Below are positions 44,055 through 56,777 of a DNA stretch of 64,000 nucleotides, piece after piece. A model generated the notes under the pieces. That model saw only the letters and a list, made by a program, of their open reading frames with translations. It made no database searches and was not told the origin of the DNA. Position numbers and translations under genes: made by a program. Each line of letters begins with the position of its first letter. The first letter of the stretch is position 1. The DNA comes from Dipteris shenzhenensis (lineage: Eukaryota; Polypodiophyta; Polypodiopsida; Gleicheniales), in assembly GCA_047967505.1 (NCBI GenBank), contig CM106541.1. The stretch is one strand, 5' to 3'.

Positions 44055-44600
44055 GTTAGCAAAGAGTAGATGTTACAGTTTGGTATATAAAATTGAGGTA
44101 CCAGGGCCCACACCATAAACTGATTGTACCAGAGAGGAATAGTACATGCCAAAATAATGGCAGAAGTTATGGGCAAGGAAAAACACAGAAGTGTTACACA
44201 GTCAAAGCTCAGATAGATGCTCGCTAAACTTTTTGAGTGTATAGATACAGTTACGAGGCCGAAATGAGTTTTAAAAGAAGGGGATGATGCAACCAGCTCG
44301 AACAAAATTCCACTCACAGAAGAGGAAAGGGCCACGTTGAAAGAAATATGATACATAAATAGGGACATTCATGAGTCTACAAGAGAATCAACATTTTTGA
44401 AGATATGTTGCCATCTCCACCCTAGAGAACTAATCCTACAAGAAGATTAATGATGTTGAGATTCAAATAGGGGAATGCCAAATCAGAAACAAGGAGGATT
44501 ATTAATCCCATCATCGGGAAGAGAAGAAGTGCAAAATCACCAAATTCCAATCTTGAATCTCCCTAAGGTGAATGTTAAGAGTATGCCTTCAGCATCAGGG
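44055..44600. other. no gene seen
   Basis: Non-coding sequence; nothing recognised. Confidence 0.4.
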
Positions 44601-45815
44601 GTACCTGAAGCAATTTCTAAGCAATAGGTGGATTCGGCAATAAGTCAAATTGTATCATATGTTAATGTTTTGACCACATTTCATCAAAAGCAAAGGCTAA
44701 GATCTCACTATGAACAAATGTTACTAAAAAAATTAGAAATAGAAAGACGGATGCATAATAGGGAAGGTCATGAGAAATGTACAAAGTATATGCATATTAC
44801 GCGGTGACAAGATTGTAAGCTTAGATTAAATAGCTTATAGATGAAAAGCCATGGTTAATTCAAGAAAAGAATTAATTGCTACAACAACAAAAGGAGGCCT
44901 GGGAGAGAGAAACAACTAATATGTTGATGATGGGAGAACTGCAACAACAAAATGCACAAATGTTGAGAAGATAGAGAAGTTACTGAGTCTATTGATTGCA
45001 AACACCAGAATGGTTGAAGATATACAAAAGTGGCTAGTAGAGGTTAAAAGTACGCTAATTGAACACTTAAATATCTTGATGGAGGGAAATTCAAAATTGT
45101 CCACTGAGAATACAATTTTACAAGCAAGGGTGGATGCATTGACAGAGGTAGAGGCTCAGATCAAGGTCATGAATTTACTCTTGAGGTAGAAGGCATGTTC
45201 AAGAATAGTAAGTGTAGAAGAGTTGTAGAGAAAATTGTATGACTACATGACTAAAATGTGGTTAAACATAAAATAAAAACTATTAGTTACACTTGAGCAA
45301 CCATTCGAAAAAACAGATTAAAACTACAAAGTCACTTTGGGTGAATATACTACAAGAGCAATTGGAGGTTTTGCAGAAAGAGTTTTATAAAGAGAAGAAG
45401 TCAAAACATATCATATTAGTAGCCTCTATGTCTGAGTGGGATAGTTCCAATTCATAGAAGAAGAGTTTAGAACATCTAAAGAATACGAGGTAGTCAATGC
45501 ACCAGCTATTAAAGTGGGGGCAGACTTTGCAATTGAAAAAGGAGAAGAAGGGGATGTGCATACTAAGTTAACAATGCATAATCAATGATGAGCAGGTAGC
45601 ATTGGATCTGCATTCATTTGTAGTACAGACACTCTTAGAATTGGTAGACAGAATCTATGATATATCAGAACAAAGGAAGCATGTAGGATTATTGGAAACA
45701 TGGGGAAGGTTGGAAAGAGATTTAGATGATGAGCCAGTTCCTTTGAATAGAGAATCGAAAAACCAGTCGCTTGAACTATAGAAACGTGTGGATCACCCAA
45801 AAGTTCACCCAAACT
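44601..45815 (+). pseudogene. decayed coiled-coil-type ORF, family unknown
   Basis: Plus-strand reading with stops and frame changes: YEQMLLKKLEIERRMHNREG, ETTNMLMMGELQQQNAQMLR, VEDIQKWLVEVKSTLIEHLN and ILMEGNSKLSTENTILQARV. It continues with WVNILQEQLEVLQKEFYKEK, SFVVQTLLELVDRIYDISEQ and LLETWGRLERDLDDEPVPL. It is strongly helical, rich in Glu, Gln and Leu, with heptad-like spacing. There is no zinc knuckle or enzyme motif. It could be a gag-like or structural protein of an old element, or a captured gene fragment. Confidence 0.35.
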
Positions 45816-46367
45816 AATCTTTTAAAGATCAGTCTATATTTTCTTCTTCCAAAACTATTACCAACTGTGTTTTTGACACAGCAAGATCTTTACCAAACAT
45901 AAACCAAGTGTGTTTTTCAACATAGAAATAGATATACAATGATGTTTATATTTTGTATATAGTTTCAGTTTTTTCTATCGAATATTATAAGAATGGGTTC
46001 AAGATATATTTTTTTTAAAACTGTGTAAGCAGCTATGTGTAGGAATAGTGTAAATCTTGGTACCACACCAAGCTCTTTACTCTATATCCAGCATAATCTT
46101 GGACTGATGTGATGATTACATCATGAAGAGAGCTTATATGGAAAGCACTAAGATATTCTGACGAAAACGTTTCAGTGGGTTCAAGTCTAGAAATTTCTTC
46201 CAAAATCCTATCCATCAAGTGTGCTAGTGATAGATGGATATTATCCGGATAGTATTTAGATATATTTTAGCATAGCTTAATGCTTACAGATACAAAGGGT
46301 CACCACCTGTTGGGTGCACCTCTTCAACCCATGCTTGGAAATGTATAAGAGCCGGAATGTGATGTTC

Positions 46368-46408
<41 letters not shown>

Positions 46409-46730
46409 TGTGTGTGGAGAGAGTGTTTTGAACTACTATTGTAAGCATTTTGCATCTGGAAATGGATATTACTCCTTCTATATCTATTGATCTGTTTTTG
46501 AGCAATTCAGATGGTGTTGTGAGTTTTTGGTTCCAATAATATATTCTTTACATCATCCATAATGACGTTCTACATTTTGTATACAAGTTGTTGATTGCGC
46601 TTTGAGTTTTTGTTATTCTAGAATATTTTTGTAGGTTCTAGATGAACTCAAAAATAGTGGATGTTGTTAGGTATCCAAATTCATAGTATCCTATGTTGGA
46701 TTGAGCAAACTCTTAATTTTTATGTCTTCC
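45816..46730. other. no gene; (GA)n microsatellite at 46371-46415
   Basis: AT-rich sequence. 46371-46405 is (GA)n followed by a short (GT)n. Confidence 0.6.
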
Positions 46731-46734
46731 AATG

Positions 46735-47775
46735 TGTCCTTCACGTGTAATCTTTGGCCTCGAAGTTGTCACTTTTGCATTCTATTTGAGGGTAGCCAAA
46801 GAATAGATTTGCAAAAGCGAGCTCCTCGTAATGTTTGTCCTTTAAAATTCTTAGAGGCATAAAACCCTCGAACGGTGCGATAGGTATTGTTTTGTCCTTG
46901 AATTCTATAACTTGTTGGCTATTTAAATGCCATGGATTGGCATGTTCCTCTCATCTTCATCTTTGACATACATTGTTGTTGTAACTCTATCGTTGTCATG
47001 TATATGTGTTGACTATTGGAAGTATGATATGTGCTCCATACTGGTTGGATTCAGTTGGAAATTTTGTTCTTTGTATAATGGGGTTCGGAGGAGTTTGTGC
47101 AAGCCTCTCATAGTCAGATTGGGCCACCCTAGATCACTCATGTAACTATGTGCATACTCTAGCTTCCTTTTAATTGCAACCATAATTGTTGAAGTGTTTG
47201 TTAGGAAACATGGTAGAACTTGTTGAGCTCTGCCAACATTTGCTAAGACATTTATAACACTACCACACATACCATATTTACCTTCATAGCTTAGCTCACG
47301 TATTTGTGTAACGGGTCTTTGTATCGAGATGAGCCGTGCATCGATTGTATTTAGTGGTGATGTGTAGTTTGCTTTTGGCGAGAGAGGAATGTTCTTCAAG
47401 CACTTATTCCTTCATAGATTACCCCAACATTTTTGGCAGAGGGATTTTGTCTTTGGAACGGTAGCATGTGTGCTAATCCCTTCATGTTCAAGGAATACCT
47501 TTGTTATTTTCATCATTCCCTTTAGCTTGGAATGGAAAGTTAAGCATCCACAAGAAATATAGACATGCTTGGGTGTGTCTTGTATGTAGCTTCTATAAAG
47601 GTCTCATGCATTCTCTAAATGTATTTTACACTAAGTCCTACATCGTGTTTTATGGCTACCTCAGACTGCTACTTCAGATATGCATTCTATAGGGTATCCA
47701 GGCTCACATTTTCTATGTGCAAGGCCTTTAGTGCTTGTTTCTTTGTTGTGATTTTCTTTTAGTCTATATATTTTC
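46735..47775 (-). pseudogene. Helitron-type polyprotein N-terminal region (decayed)
   Basis: Minus strand, high to low: a basic segment (KENHNKETSTKGLAHRKCEP), HVYISCGCLTFHSKLKGM, PKTKSLCQKCWGN, then the open stretch 47399-47013 with RLISIQRPVTQIRELSYEGK, YGMCGSVINVLANVGRAQQV and STIMVAIKRKLEYAHSYM. Below 46910 follows IPIAPFEGFMPLRILKDKHY, then EELAFANLFFGYPQ. This order (CxxC knuckle, IPxxQIRELxxGxQYxxxGxVINVPxxV, IAPGEGxxPxxxxxDxxxEELxFPxLFxG) is what I know from the region ahead of the Rep domain in Helitron polyproteins (DUF6570 type). Rep and helicase parts were not found. Confidence 0.6.
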
Positions 47776-49559
47776 TTAATGACAGAGTGAAGGGGATATG
47801 TTGTCTCCAGGTGCATCATCTTATATAAGATTGCAGCCTACCTTGTAGTGAAGCTAGGTGAACATTGAAGCAAGCTCAACAAATGTATTCATCCAGTGCA
47901 TTCTAGAAATTGTATACCCTTTTCTCTCTCCCTTGAAAAAGAGGGATTATAGTGGTAGGAGTAGAGGTCTTTTCAAATAATAGTGTGTGTGGATATTCAT
48001 TAGAGTTGGTACTAACATCAAACAACTTGGAATATTTTCTGCCACTAAAGGACCACCTTTGGAATGTACACGTGAAAGCTTTCTTCGAAGTGTTCCAAGC
48101 AATCATGCATCAATGAATTTGAGCTTGAAGCATTTTCATTGAATATCATGACATAGATTTTATGTATCATGGATGTTGAGAGCCCGCGATGAGAAATGAT
48201 TTGTGCTATTTCGTACTACTTTGAGAGGAGACAAAGTTTCTCAATGTTTCTCAACATTTTGTTTACTCATTGCGCTAAGCTGGATTTGGTTTGAACAATT
48301 TGGAGGTTACTTAGGGTTGATGGGGGGTTGACAATGAATTGCATGATTATATATTACTATTGCATCTTGAAAGAGGCCGTTATGTTGAGATCTAAAATTT
48401 TCATAGAGGGATTGGGGCATATGGGAAAATGTGCTCCAATTGTGGAGTGTAGCCAGAGGAGTCATTGTTCAAAAGATTTGTCTCTTGCACAATAGCGTGG
48501 TGTTTCATCACGTCCATCTTCTTCTGGTTTATCTAGAGAGGTTCAGTTGGAGATTTGGCGCCTACTATGGCAGCAGAGCAAAGTTATGCTTTTTTGGCTC
48601 TATTAGAGCCCTAGCTATCTAATAGTTACTTGCTATAAACTTTTATTTTTTACCTTTTTTGTGTATAACTCCCAATTGGATCTAGGCAGGGGCAACAAGG
48701 GATGTGTTCGAGAGTCTAATTTATGGTTTGTAGGTGGTAATGGAGTAGTAAAAATACATTGCACTCCCATGATTGTGTAGCGTTCTCTATGACTCTCAAT
48801 TTGAAGCATTATCAAGTAGAAGATAGCCATGGCTTGTCCTTAGTTAGTTAGGAAATCATGAGACTAGCCAAGGTTTTGCTTGGTGTTTGAATACATCATA
48901 TTTATTAGCCATATGAACCCCTATGTTAGTCAAACTGATGTTTTACATCTTTCACAACCTTCATGTTTAAGATTATTTCCTTTTTAGTGATGCTTTGTTA
49001 TGATGGCAAGTAGACCAAAAGTTTTAGACAAAGTATTAAAAGGAGTGACTTTGATAACAAGGGGGGATGGGTGTTGACACTTGCCTTCCACTAAGATGAC
49101 ACTCAAGGACTAAATTGTGTTGTTTTTGGGATGTTGGTGGATAGTACCTCTTCCCCTTTGGATTTATGTGGTGGATGGTACCTCCTCTACACATAGCATC
49201 GACCACGATATAATAACAAATGATTCACTTACCCATGTGGATCCCCTTCACCTTGATACTATCTTACCCATGTGGCTTCCCTTCACTTCCCCATATTGAA
49301 TCCAAAGTGTGGCTAAAAAGATCATAACTTCTTCTTCCTCATCTCTCTTTTAAACATTATGTTGTCACCTCCATTTAATATGCTAAAACATGTTACATTG
49401 GCTACTATAATTGTTTTTTCAATGGTGGAAATCTCCTTTTGTTTCCAAGAAACTGTGTATACTTGAGTCACTAAGCTATAACAACCTTGCTAGCTTGTAC
49501 ATCCTTTAGAAACCAATAGCAAAAGCACCACCTGTACACACGAATGTTTTTCTAGGTAC
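47776..49559. other. no assignable gene
   Basis: Only short ORFs. A minus-strand 67-codon ORF (48106-47903) lies directly upstream of the Helitron-type relic and may be part of the same element, without a recognisable motif. Confidence 0.4.
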
Positions 49560-50165
49560 ATGTGCATGTCCACAAACACATACACACACGTGCACATGCG
49601 CACACATGTATACTTCCCCAACTATGAATTATTCTTTTATGTACCCCTCGTGAAATCTCCCCTCTCTCCCCTTTACACTCTCTTTTTCAACCACCCCATA
49701 AACCAAGCTCACTAATCATCTCATACATTCTCTAATCCCTTCTCAACCCATGCACTGATTTGCTCCTTACTCCACTTGTGACTTAAACTTTTTTAATTAT
49801 CTAAGAATCCATATGATTGTCTATATGCTTAGGTAAAGCTATAACAAGTCGGGAAAAACAAGCCAAACGTAACTATGATGTTCTAACCAAGTTTGTTTGG
49901 ATGGTGGCATATAAGTCGACCCCGACCTCAGAACCTAGATTGCGTGAGGATTCGACATCTTTTTTCAATATTATGTTTGTCAAACTCAATATTATTAAAA
50001 GTTATTAATTTTGGTCAAAAATTTTGCAAACTCTAATTATTGCATTTTTCAACTTAGATATCTCAAATATTTTTTCCTTATATGTTTTCCTTTTTTTACA
50101 TTTTATCCATAATGAAATTAATTATGTGGCTCAATTATTGATGGGACTTTTTAATCTAAACTCAC
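49560..50165 (+). repeat. repeat R, partial copy 1
   Basis: It matches the start of R copies 2 and 3: CACATGTATACTTCCC, TATGAATTATTCTTTTATG, then the segment around TTTTTCAACTTAGATATCTC. It sits about 950 bp before copy 2 and stops near ATTGATGGGAC. Confidence 0.85.
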
Positions 50166-50488
50166 ACTTTGATTTTCCAACTAGCCTTTGGTCGAACTAG
50201 TGCCATACAATTAATTCACATCCATTACATAATTCTTTAGCATGGATAATCCCTAGTTATTTTATTATCCGTCTTATTTTCAACTTCTATATCTATTTTG
50301 CAAAAGTGGTTTACGTATTTACTATTGGCATCATTTTTTCGTTTTGACACTTATCATACAAATCCACTTTTATTCACTTATTATCAGTAGGTGGGAAGTA
50401 AATTCCACATGGTAGGCTTACTCCCCACCATTTGGTCTTACCCTCAAGATTAGGGATGGGACACACACCCCTAAAAAAAATATTAAAA

Positions 50489-52340
50489 TTTATTGATTAG
50501 TAAATGTATCCCACACATACAAACACTTATTTCTTTACACATATACACACACGCACACATGTATACTTCCCAACTATGAATTATTCTTTTATGTACCCCT
50601 CATAAAATCCCCCCTTTACACTCTTTTTTAAACCACCCCATACACCAAGCTCATTAATTGTCCCATACATCCTCTAATCCCTTCTCAACTCATGCACTCA
50701 TTCGCTCCATACTCCACTTGTGACTTAAACTTTTTTTAATTATCTAAGAACCCATATGGTCATCTATATTCTTAGGCAAAGTAATAACAAGCCTAGGAAA
50801 ACATGCGTTACCTGTCTACCCAAATGTAAATATGATGTTCTAACACCTAGTTTGTTTGGATGGCGGCATGTAAGTGACCTCGATCTCAGAACCTGGACTG
50901 CCTAAGGATTTAACATCTCTTTTCAATATTATGTTTTTCAAACTTAATATCAATAAAAATTATTAATTTTGATCGAAATTTTTACAAACTCTGATTGTTA
51001 GATTTTTCAACTTAGATATCTCAAACATTTTTTTCTTATATGTTTTCATTTTTGTACTTTTTATCCAATTGATAGAATTAATTATATGGCTCAATTATTG
51101 ATGGGACTTTATAATCTAAAAACACACACTTCCATTCTCTTAAATATACCGACACTTGTGAGCTTAAACAACCTCTGCTCCCCACCTCGCCGCCTAACAA
51201 ATACACACTTTTATATGGTTTATTCCCCCCCTCTTTTAGATACATTCTCTCTCCCTCTTAGATTTTGGTTTTTGTACCTAACTCTTCTTTGTTGTTTTAT
51301 CCTATTTATTTATTCAACCCTCTCCCCTTTCCTTTTGAATTTATTTACTAGTATCCCTTGATGAATTGACCAGTTCATAAATTTAAACATTCCCCTTGTA
51401 CCTAGCCACGCTTAGCTAAATTCGCCTCTTATTAATAAAACTTATTATGGGTTTACCTTCCACCTGCCATTCTTGTTTCCCCAACACCTTTTCCAATTTA
51501 AGTTCTACATATTTCCCACCCTCCTACTATGCTTTATAAATCCCTTATGTTAAGAGACATTCTCTCTTATGGTTTTAGGCCTTACTAGCCCCTTATGTTA
51601 GTTAATTCCTTATATTTATGATATATAATTATTCAAACTTATGCAAATGTGCACAAATAAGTATTAACCGAACCTCACTTAACAATCAACTACCACTTAT
51701 GCAAATGTGCACAAATAAGTATTAACCTAACCTCACTTAACAATCAACTACCTAAATCCCAAAACACCCCCTTCCCCTCCCCTCTCTACCTGAATGCATT
51801 TGCATCCTTTCACAATGTTTATCTTCTTCGTGTGGCAACTCGTTTGTTTTTAGTGACGACTCATTTTTCGCTCTACTTGAAGTTCGCTATTGGCACAATT
51901 CCCCTGCCTTCGCTCTAACTTTGCATACTTGCATGGCTCTCTACCTTTGATTGAGCATCGTTGCTCTTGCTCACTTTAAGTCATACAATATTTACATATG
52001 CTTTGCATTAAGTCCATAGGGTCTCTATCTTGTGCTTTATATATATATATATATTTATTTATTTATTTATTTGATTATCTCCTTAAAGTTCGTTTTTACT
52101 TATATATCATATATTTTTTATTTTTTCTTATCTATTTCTTTATTTATATATTATATATATTTATTCTTTATTTATATTTTATATATATTTATACTTTTAT
52201 GTGCCTTTCTTTTTTTTTAATTTATTTTTTAAATATTATTAGTTCTCTATTATCTAGACTTACTTATAATTAAACGTGTATTGTATATATGTCGATTCTC
52301 ATATATATGCTAGCATATGCTTGATGATAGCTCACAATTC

Positions 52341-52378
<38 letters not shown>

Positions 52379-52379
52379 G

Positions 52380-52410
<31 letters not shown>

Positions 52411-53716
52411 GTGTATATATATATTGTATATATGTTGATTCATCTATATATGCTAGCTTATGCTTGATGATGGCCCACAATTCTATTCTCTTGGCGCTCT
52501 CTCTATATATAGCCAGTGCTTCAAACATCTTACTTGCCTGTGAAACTTCAAATGCACTTCATAGTATACAACAATCAATCAATCAATCTCTCTCTCTCCC
52601 CCCCTCAATCTTTTAATCCATTATACTCTGTCACATGCACAACTCTAATGCAAACAAAGAGCTCAGATTGGGTAACATTGCCCTTGCAAGACTATAGGAA
52701 TAGTGCTTCAAACATCTTACTTGCGTGTGAAACTTCAAATGCACTTCATAGTATACAACAATCAATCAATCAATCTCTCTCTCTCCCCCCCTCAATCTTT
52801 TAATCCATTATACTCTGTCACATGCACAACTCTAATGCAAACAAAGAGCTCAGATTGGGTAACATTGCCCTTGCAAGACTATAGGAATAATTTCTCTAAT
52901 GCACTGAGAGTGACATTGGCGAACATAGTCAAGCACATGTGCCTCTAGTTTGTACCAATTGGAGCATAGGGATCAAATCTGGCATCCTATCTCTCCAAAG
53001 AAATACATGATACAACCCCTTACTCGAGGCTCCTCAGCTTGAGGATGAAGACATGTTATGTCTAAAAATCTGAATACATTTCTTTCAAGGCTTCACAATG
53101 GTCCTGCCATCTTTAAACCCATCTTAGACCTGGTAACCTCTCCAAGGACGTGCAACCACTTATTTGAAGCTCCTCATCTTGATGTTATGTCTGAAAAAAA
53201 GCTGAATAGATCACCCTGTGGACATAGAACAAGTGGTGGACATAGAACAAGTGCAGTTATGGCATATTATCCTCGGATATGAAGACAATGCCCGCCTGCC
53301 TCCAAACAACAAACAATAGCCAATTCCATCCTTGCAAATCAAGTCGCTCCAGGATAGGGAGCGCAACATATGTACAGACTCGCGAGCTACAAAGCGATAA
53401 GTCTTCTCAACTCCGTTGGCTCACTTATCTGGAAATCTCCTACTCGTGGGAGCGTTGCATCTTCAAGCTCCGTTCTTGAAAATTCCAAGCTCCTTCAGAT
53501 TTGAGTGGCAGACCCCTTGCCTTGATGGACTTCGTTGGGGTCTCCCACCCAATCTGAAGAAGCTTGGAGTCTTCATACTCCAGACTAAACCAAGTCATCA
53601 CGCTGACATAAAACAACCAAATAACTCAGTTCTGTCAGAAGACAGCAACTGTACATAAACAATAATCCATACCGAACCATGAATCCGTACCTGCAAGAGG
53701 GAAGCAACAAAGAGCT
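50489..53716 (+). repeat. repeat R, copy 2 (about 3.2 kb)
   Basis: Closely similar along its length to 58866-61777. It carries two private tandem duplications (58 bp at 51637 and 187 bp at 52515). It includes (TA)n, (TTTA)n and (CT)n tracts (for example 52346-52402). No transposase, reverse transcriptase or LTR-type ends were seen, so the nature of the repeat is unknown. Similarity ends at AAGAGCT. Confidence 0.9.
52515..52888 (+). repeat. 187-bp tandem duplication
   Basis: Units 52515-52701 and 52702-52888 appear to differ at one base (TTGCCTG versus TTGCGTG). Repeat R copy 3 has a single unit at 60843. Confidence 0.95.
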
Positions 53717-55070
53717 ACAAAGATGGCAAAAAGAATCTACGCATTAACAGACCGACGAAAAGCGTGACTATCGACATAATTTGCCATCTACTGCGATACG
53801 TGACATCGTAAAATAGAGTACCGAACCACCAATACAATGTTGTGAATGAGGTTGGACAACTTACATGCGAGTTGTCACCATCAATGGATAGTCAATTGAA
53901 GCGGAAGGACTCATTACACATAGCAACTGTACAGAACGTTCTTCTGGATCTCCCAGAAAGAGCTGAGCTCATACGAGTGAACGGGCAGAGTGCTCTGTCA
54001 ACTAAGAACTAAAGAAGACGGCTAACGCTGTCTATTCTCATAAAGAACTGTGCTCATACGAGTGGATGAGCAGAGATACACAAAGAACTGTGCTCGTACG
54101 AGTGGATGGACAGATTGCTCTGTGAACTAAGAAATACAGAAGACGGCTAAAGCTGTCTATTAAAGATAATCCTAAAGACGCTTTAGGGTTATCGTCAAGG
54201 CAACGAAGGGAAGCCCAATTGTCACCTCCCGAGAAACAATGCTCTCGCGCGCGCTCTCTCTCTCTCACACCCCCACACACACACATGTACACAAGTGCAT
54301 GTACAATACACACAAAAATTATGCCTGTGTTCTTGCATGTGTGTGTGTGCGCGTCGGAGGATCTACCACCAACAAAGGAAAATCCCTTCATGGTCTCTTT
54401 CCAAGAGTAAACTTTAGAGCTCAAAAACATCATAAGAAAAACATTACTCGTCTTATAAAAAATGTGTTTCAAGGAGCTTCAAAGTTGTTGAGCCTAAATG
54501 AGAGGTAGGATGGTTTATACGTACCATCTAGACAACCCATCCGCCATTTGGGCACTCGAGATGCCGCTTAAACGCCAAAAATGGGCAAACTACCTCCTTC
54601 TTATGTCGTTTCACCCAAATACAGAAAGGAGGTACCTATGGAAGTAGCTCCATTTTGTTCTCTTGTAGAGTTAGAAAGAACTTCTACTACTCCCAATTAC
54701 TAGTAGCCTTGCAGTGCTAACCTAACCTTAAAACTAACCTAATCTAACCTACAAACTAGGTAACCAGAATCGTTCACAATTTTGTCTGGTAGGTTTATCC
54801 ATTCAAAGGCAACATTTCTAAAAAAATTATGAAGAACATTGGGAAATTTGTCAAAGTATTACTCAAAAGGGCAATTCTTCATTAATTTTCAACAAGGACA
54901 TCATCGATTGGAGAATTTCAACATCATGACAAACTAGATCATGAAATCTTCATTAGTACATTCCATAAGCTCATGTTAAGTTTCGTATTACTAAACAATC
55001 ATTCAAGAAAGTTATATAGATAAATTCACCATTAATTTGACACTTTAAGCATTTTGACTATCCACTGGTC
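53717..55070. other. no assignable gene; short repeats
   Basis: Around 53963-54160 the phrase GCTCATACGAGTGGATG and the phrase AGACGGCTAAAGCTGTCTATT recur. A 13-bp-stem hairpin (GATAATCCTAAAG / CTTTAGGGTTATC) lies at 54165-54193. There is no credible ORF; those around 54219-54508 overlap a (CA/CT) tract. Confidence 0.5.
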
Positions 55071-55601
55071 CAGGACACTAGATGGATCCTGACTTGCATG
55101 TTAGATGAGGTCTATCAATTAGACCGTTGATGGTAGAAAGGTGATTGTGTGGGAGCCCCTTATTCTTGTTAGGGCATGGGAGCCAGCGGCCCCCACTCGA
55201 GAGCAAGAGCCCCCGAGGGGAAGGTATAGGGAATATTCCATGAATATTCTATGGACGACTAGTCGGTTCCACAGACTAGGTTGACTGGTCGGCTTCACTG
55301 ACTAGGTTAACAAGTCGGTTCCAACGACTACGTTGATCGGACTACCGTCCTCATAGCTATAAAGAGGCGACCTCCCCAATCTATTGTACCAGATCAAAAT
55401 TTCCAACAGAGATCTTCCAGCTAGTAGCTCTTTACCTAGTATCTGTCTAGATTGCCATCTAAGCTCCATTTTGGGAGCGCACGGGTGGACAAAGCCATCA
55501 TCTGTACTAGATCAATATTGAAGGAAAATTTTATTCATCTCCAGTTTGCTGTGCACTCTCTATTTGTTCAATTTCTGTTCAGCTACGTCGTGTAATTTAA
55601 T
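55071..55601 (+). repeat. copia E1-family LTR relic (5'-truncated)
   Basis: Aligns with 2840-3340: GATGGTAGAAAGGTGAT, three 26-bp GACTAGTCGG-type units (about 55256-55345), TATA box TATAAAG (55358-55364), GATCTTCCAGCTAGTAGCTC and GTGTAATTTAA at the end. No element interior is attached, so it is a solo LTR or a fragment. Confidence 0.85.
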
Positions 55602-55634
55602 AGTGCCCTCCCTACTGTTGACTGAATTCATGGT

Positions 55635-56141
55635 CTATCTTAAGTGATGATGTCTTAAGTACTCAACCATAATCTTTTGACGCAACCTACTTGCCTTTGC
55701 ATTTGGAAATGTACTCCATTCATCCATGAGAGCCTGTAGTGGAGTTTGTAATTCTTTAAAGTTTGATGGTGGAGGAGGTGGCATTGTGAACTTGTTTAGA
55801 CCTCTTGATAATATAAAATGATAACCCCCAATATTAGGTTGTGAACACTTCACAAAAATATCCAAGTATGGGCTCTTTGGTTCCATAGTTTTTCCCACAA
55901 CCATGCTAAAAGTTATATCTTTCTTAGAGAAACTTACATTCTATGGCTCCTCATTTTGCTCCATATCTTTCCTCAACATCATCAAATGTAGCTCAATTTT
56001 TCTTTGAATGAGAAACCAAACTTTTCTTCCCATGTGCATGTGAGTCCACTTCCCTTCAAAGTTACCAGGGGCATACTCTTTCCCATTGAAATGTAACGTG
56101 GTGCTAGAGACAAAAGCTCTAATCTCTTGAGAGTGCTCCAT
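55635..56141 (-). pseudogene. unidentified ORF with one stop (169 codons)
   Basis: Minus strand from ATG at 56141: MEHSQEIRAFVSSTTLHFNG, then KEYAPGNFEGKWTHMHMGRK and VWFLIQRKIELHLMMLRKDM, a TAG at 55943-55941, then in the same frame GKTMEPKSPYLDIFVKCSQP, NIGGYHFILSRGLNKFTMPP and LMDEWSTFPNAKASRLRQKI to 55635. Composition looks protein-coding (varied residues, a Pro run, charged ends). I do not recognise it. GTAAGT just after the stop could make it a splice boundary. It abuts the LTR relic. Confidence 0.35.
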
Positions 56142-56777
56142 AATAGTTAAAAACTCTACATGAAAAACAATTCACAAGACTTTAGATACAATGCTTCAAT
56201 AAAATAGCCAATAAGGCATTAAAGTACAAACTAAAAGACAATATATTTTGCCCATCATACTGTAATGTGCCCAAGCTGAAAGACAATGCATTTTGCCCAT
56301 CATACTGTAATGTGCCCAAGCTGTAATGTGATGCAATTAAGTGTGTATCCATTTAACAAAATCTTTGAATGGATGATCAAAAATAGCCCCAAAGGCTTTA
56401 CAAGGCTCAATATGTATACATAAATTAAAAAATAAAAGCCAATAAGGCTTTACAATGAGATGAGTAAAAATAAAACTATATTACATTGTGTCCACTGAAA
56501 CTCTCTCTCTGATGCATCATCTGAAACTTTGCTCATAGGGTTGTGTTATGAGTGTGAAACTGCATGTGAACGTAGGAGTGACGCCGATTAGGAACTAGTC
56601 GGGAATTTTTTAGCATGGCTTTAATTGGTTGTTTTGGAGTTCTCTCCTCTATGGATAAACTAATCTATGCTAATCTAAGCTATACCAATCGTCGAATCGA
56701 AGAAAATGCAAGAAATAATTTCTGTTTCATATTCGTTTTAATAGGTTACCTGCAAGACAAGAGTTATAAATAAATTT
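56142..56777. other. no gene; short 57-bp duplication
   Basis: The phrase AAGACAATGCATTTTGCCCA (with a variant) and CATACTGTAATGTGCCCAAG occur twice at 56236-56320. Otherwise nothing was recognised. Confidence 0.5.

Noticed and set aside
43767-44368. 100- to 197-codon Ser/Leu and Arg/Glu ORFs
   Set aside because: They are produced by the (CT)n/(CCT)n tract and lack any domain.
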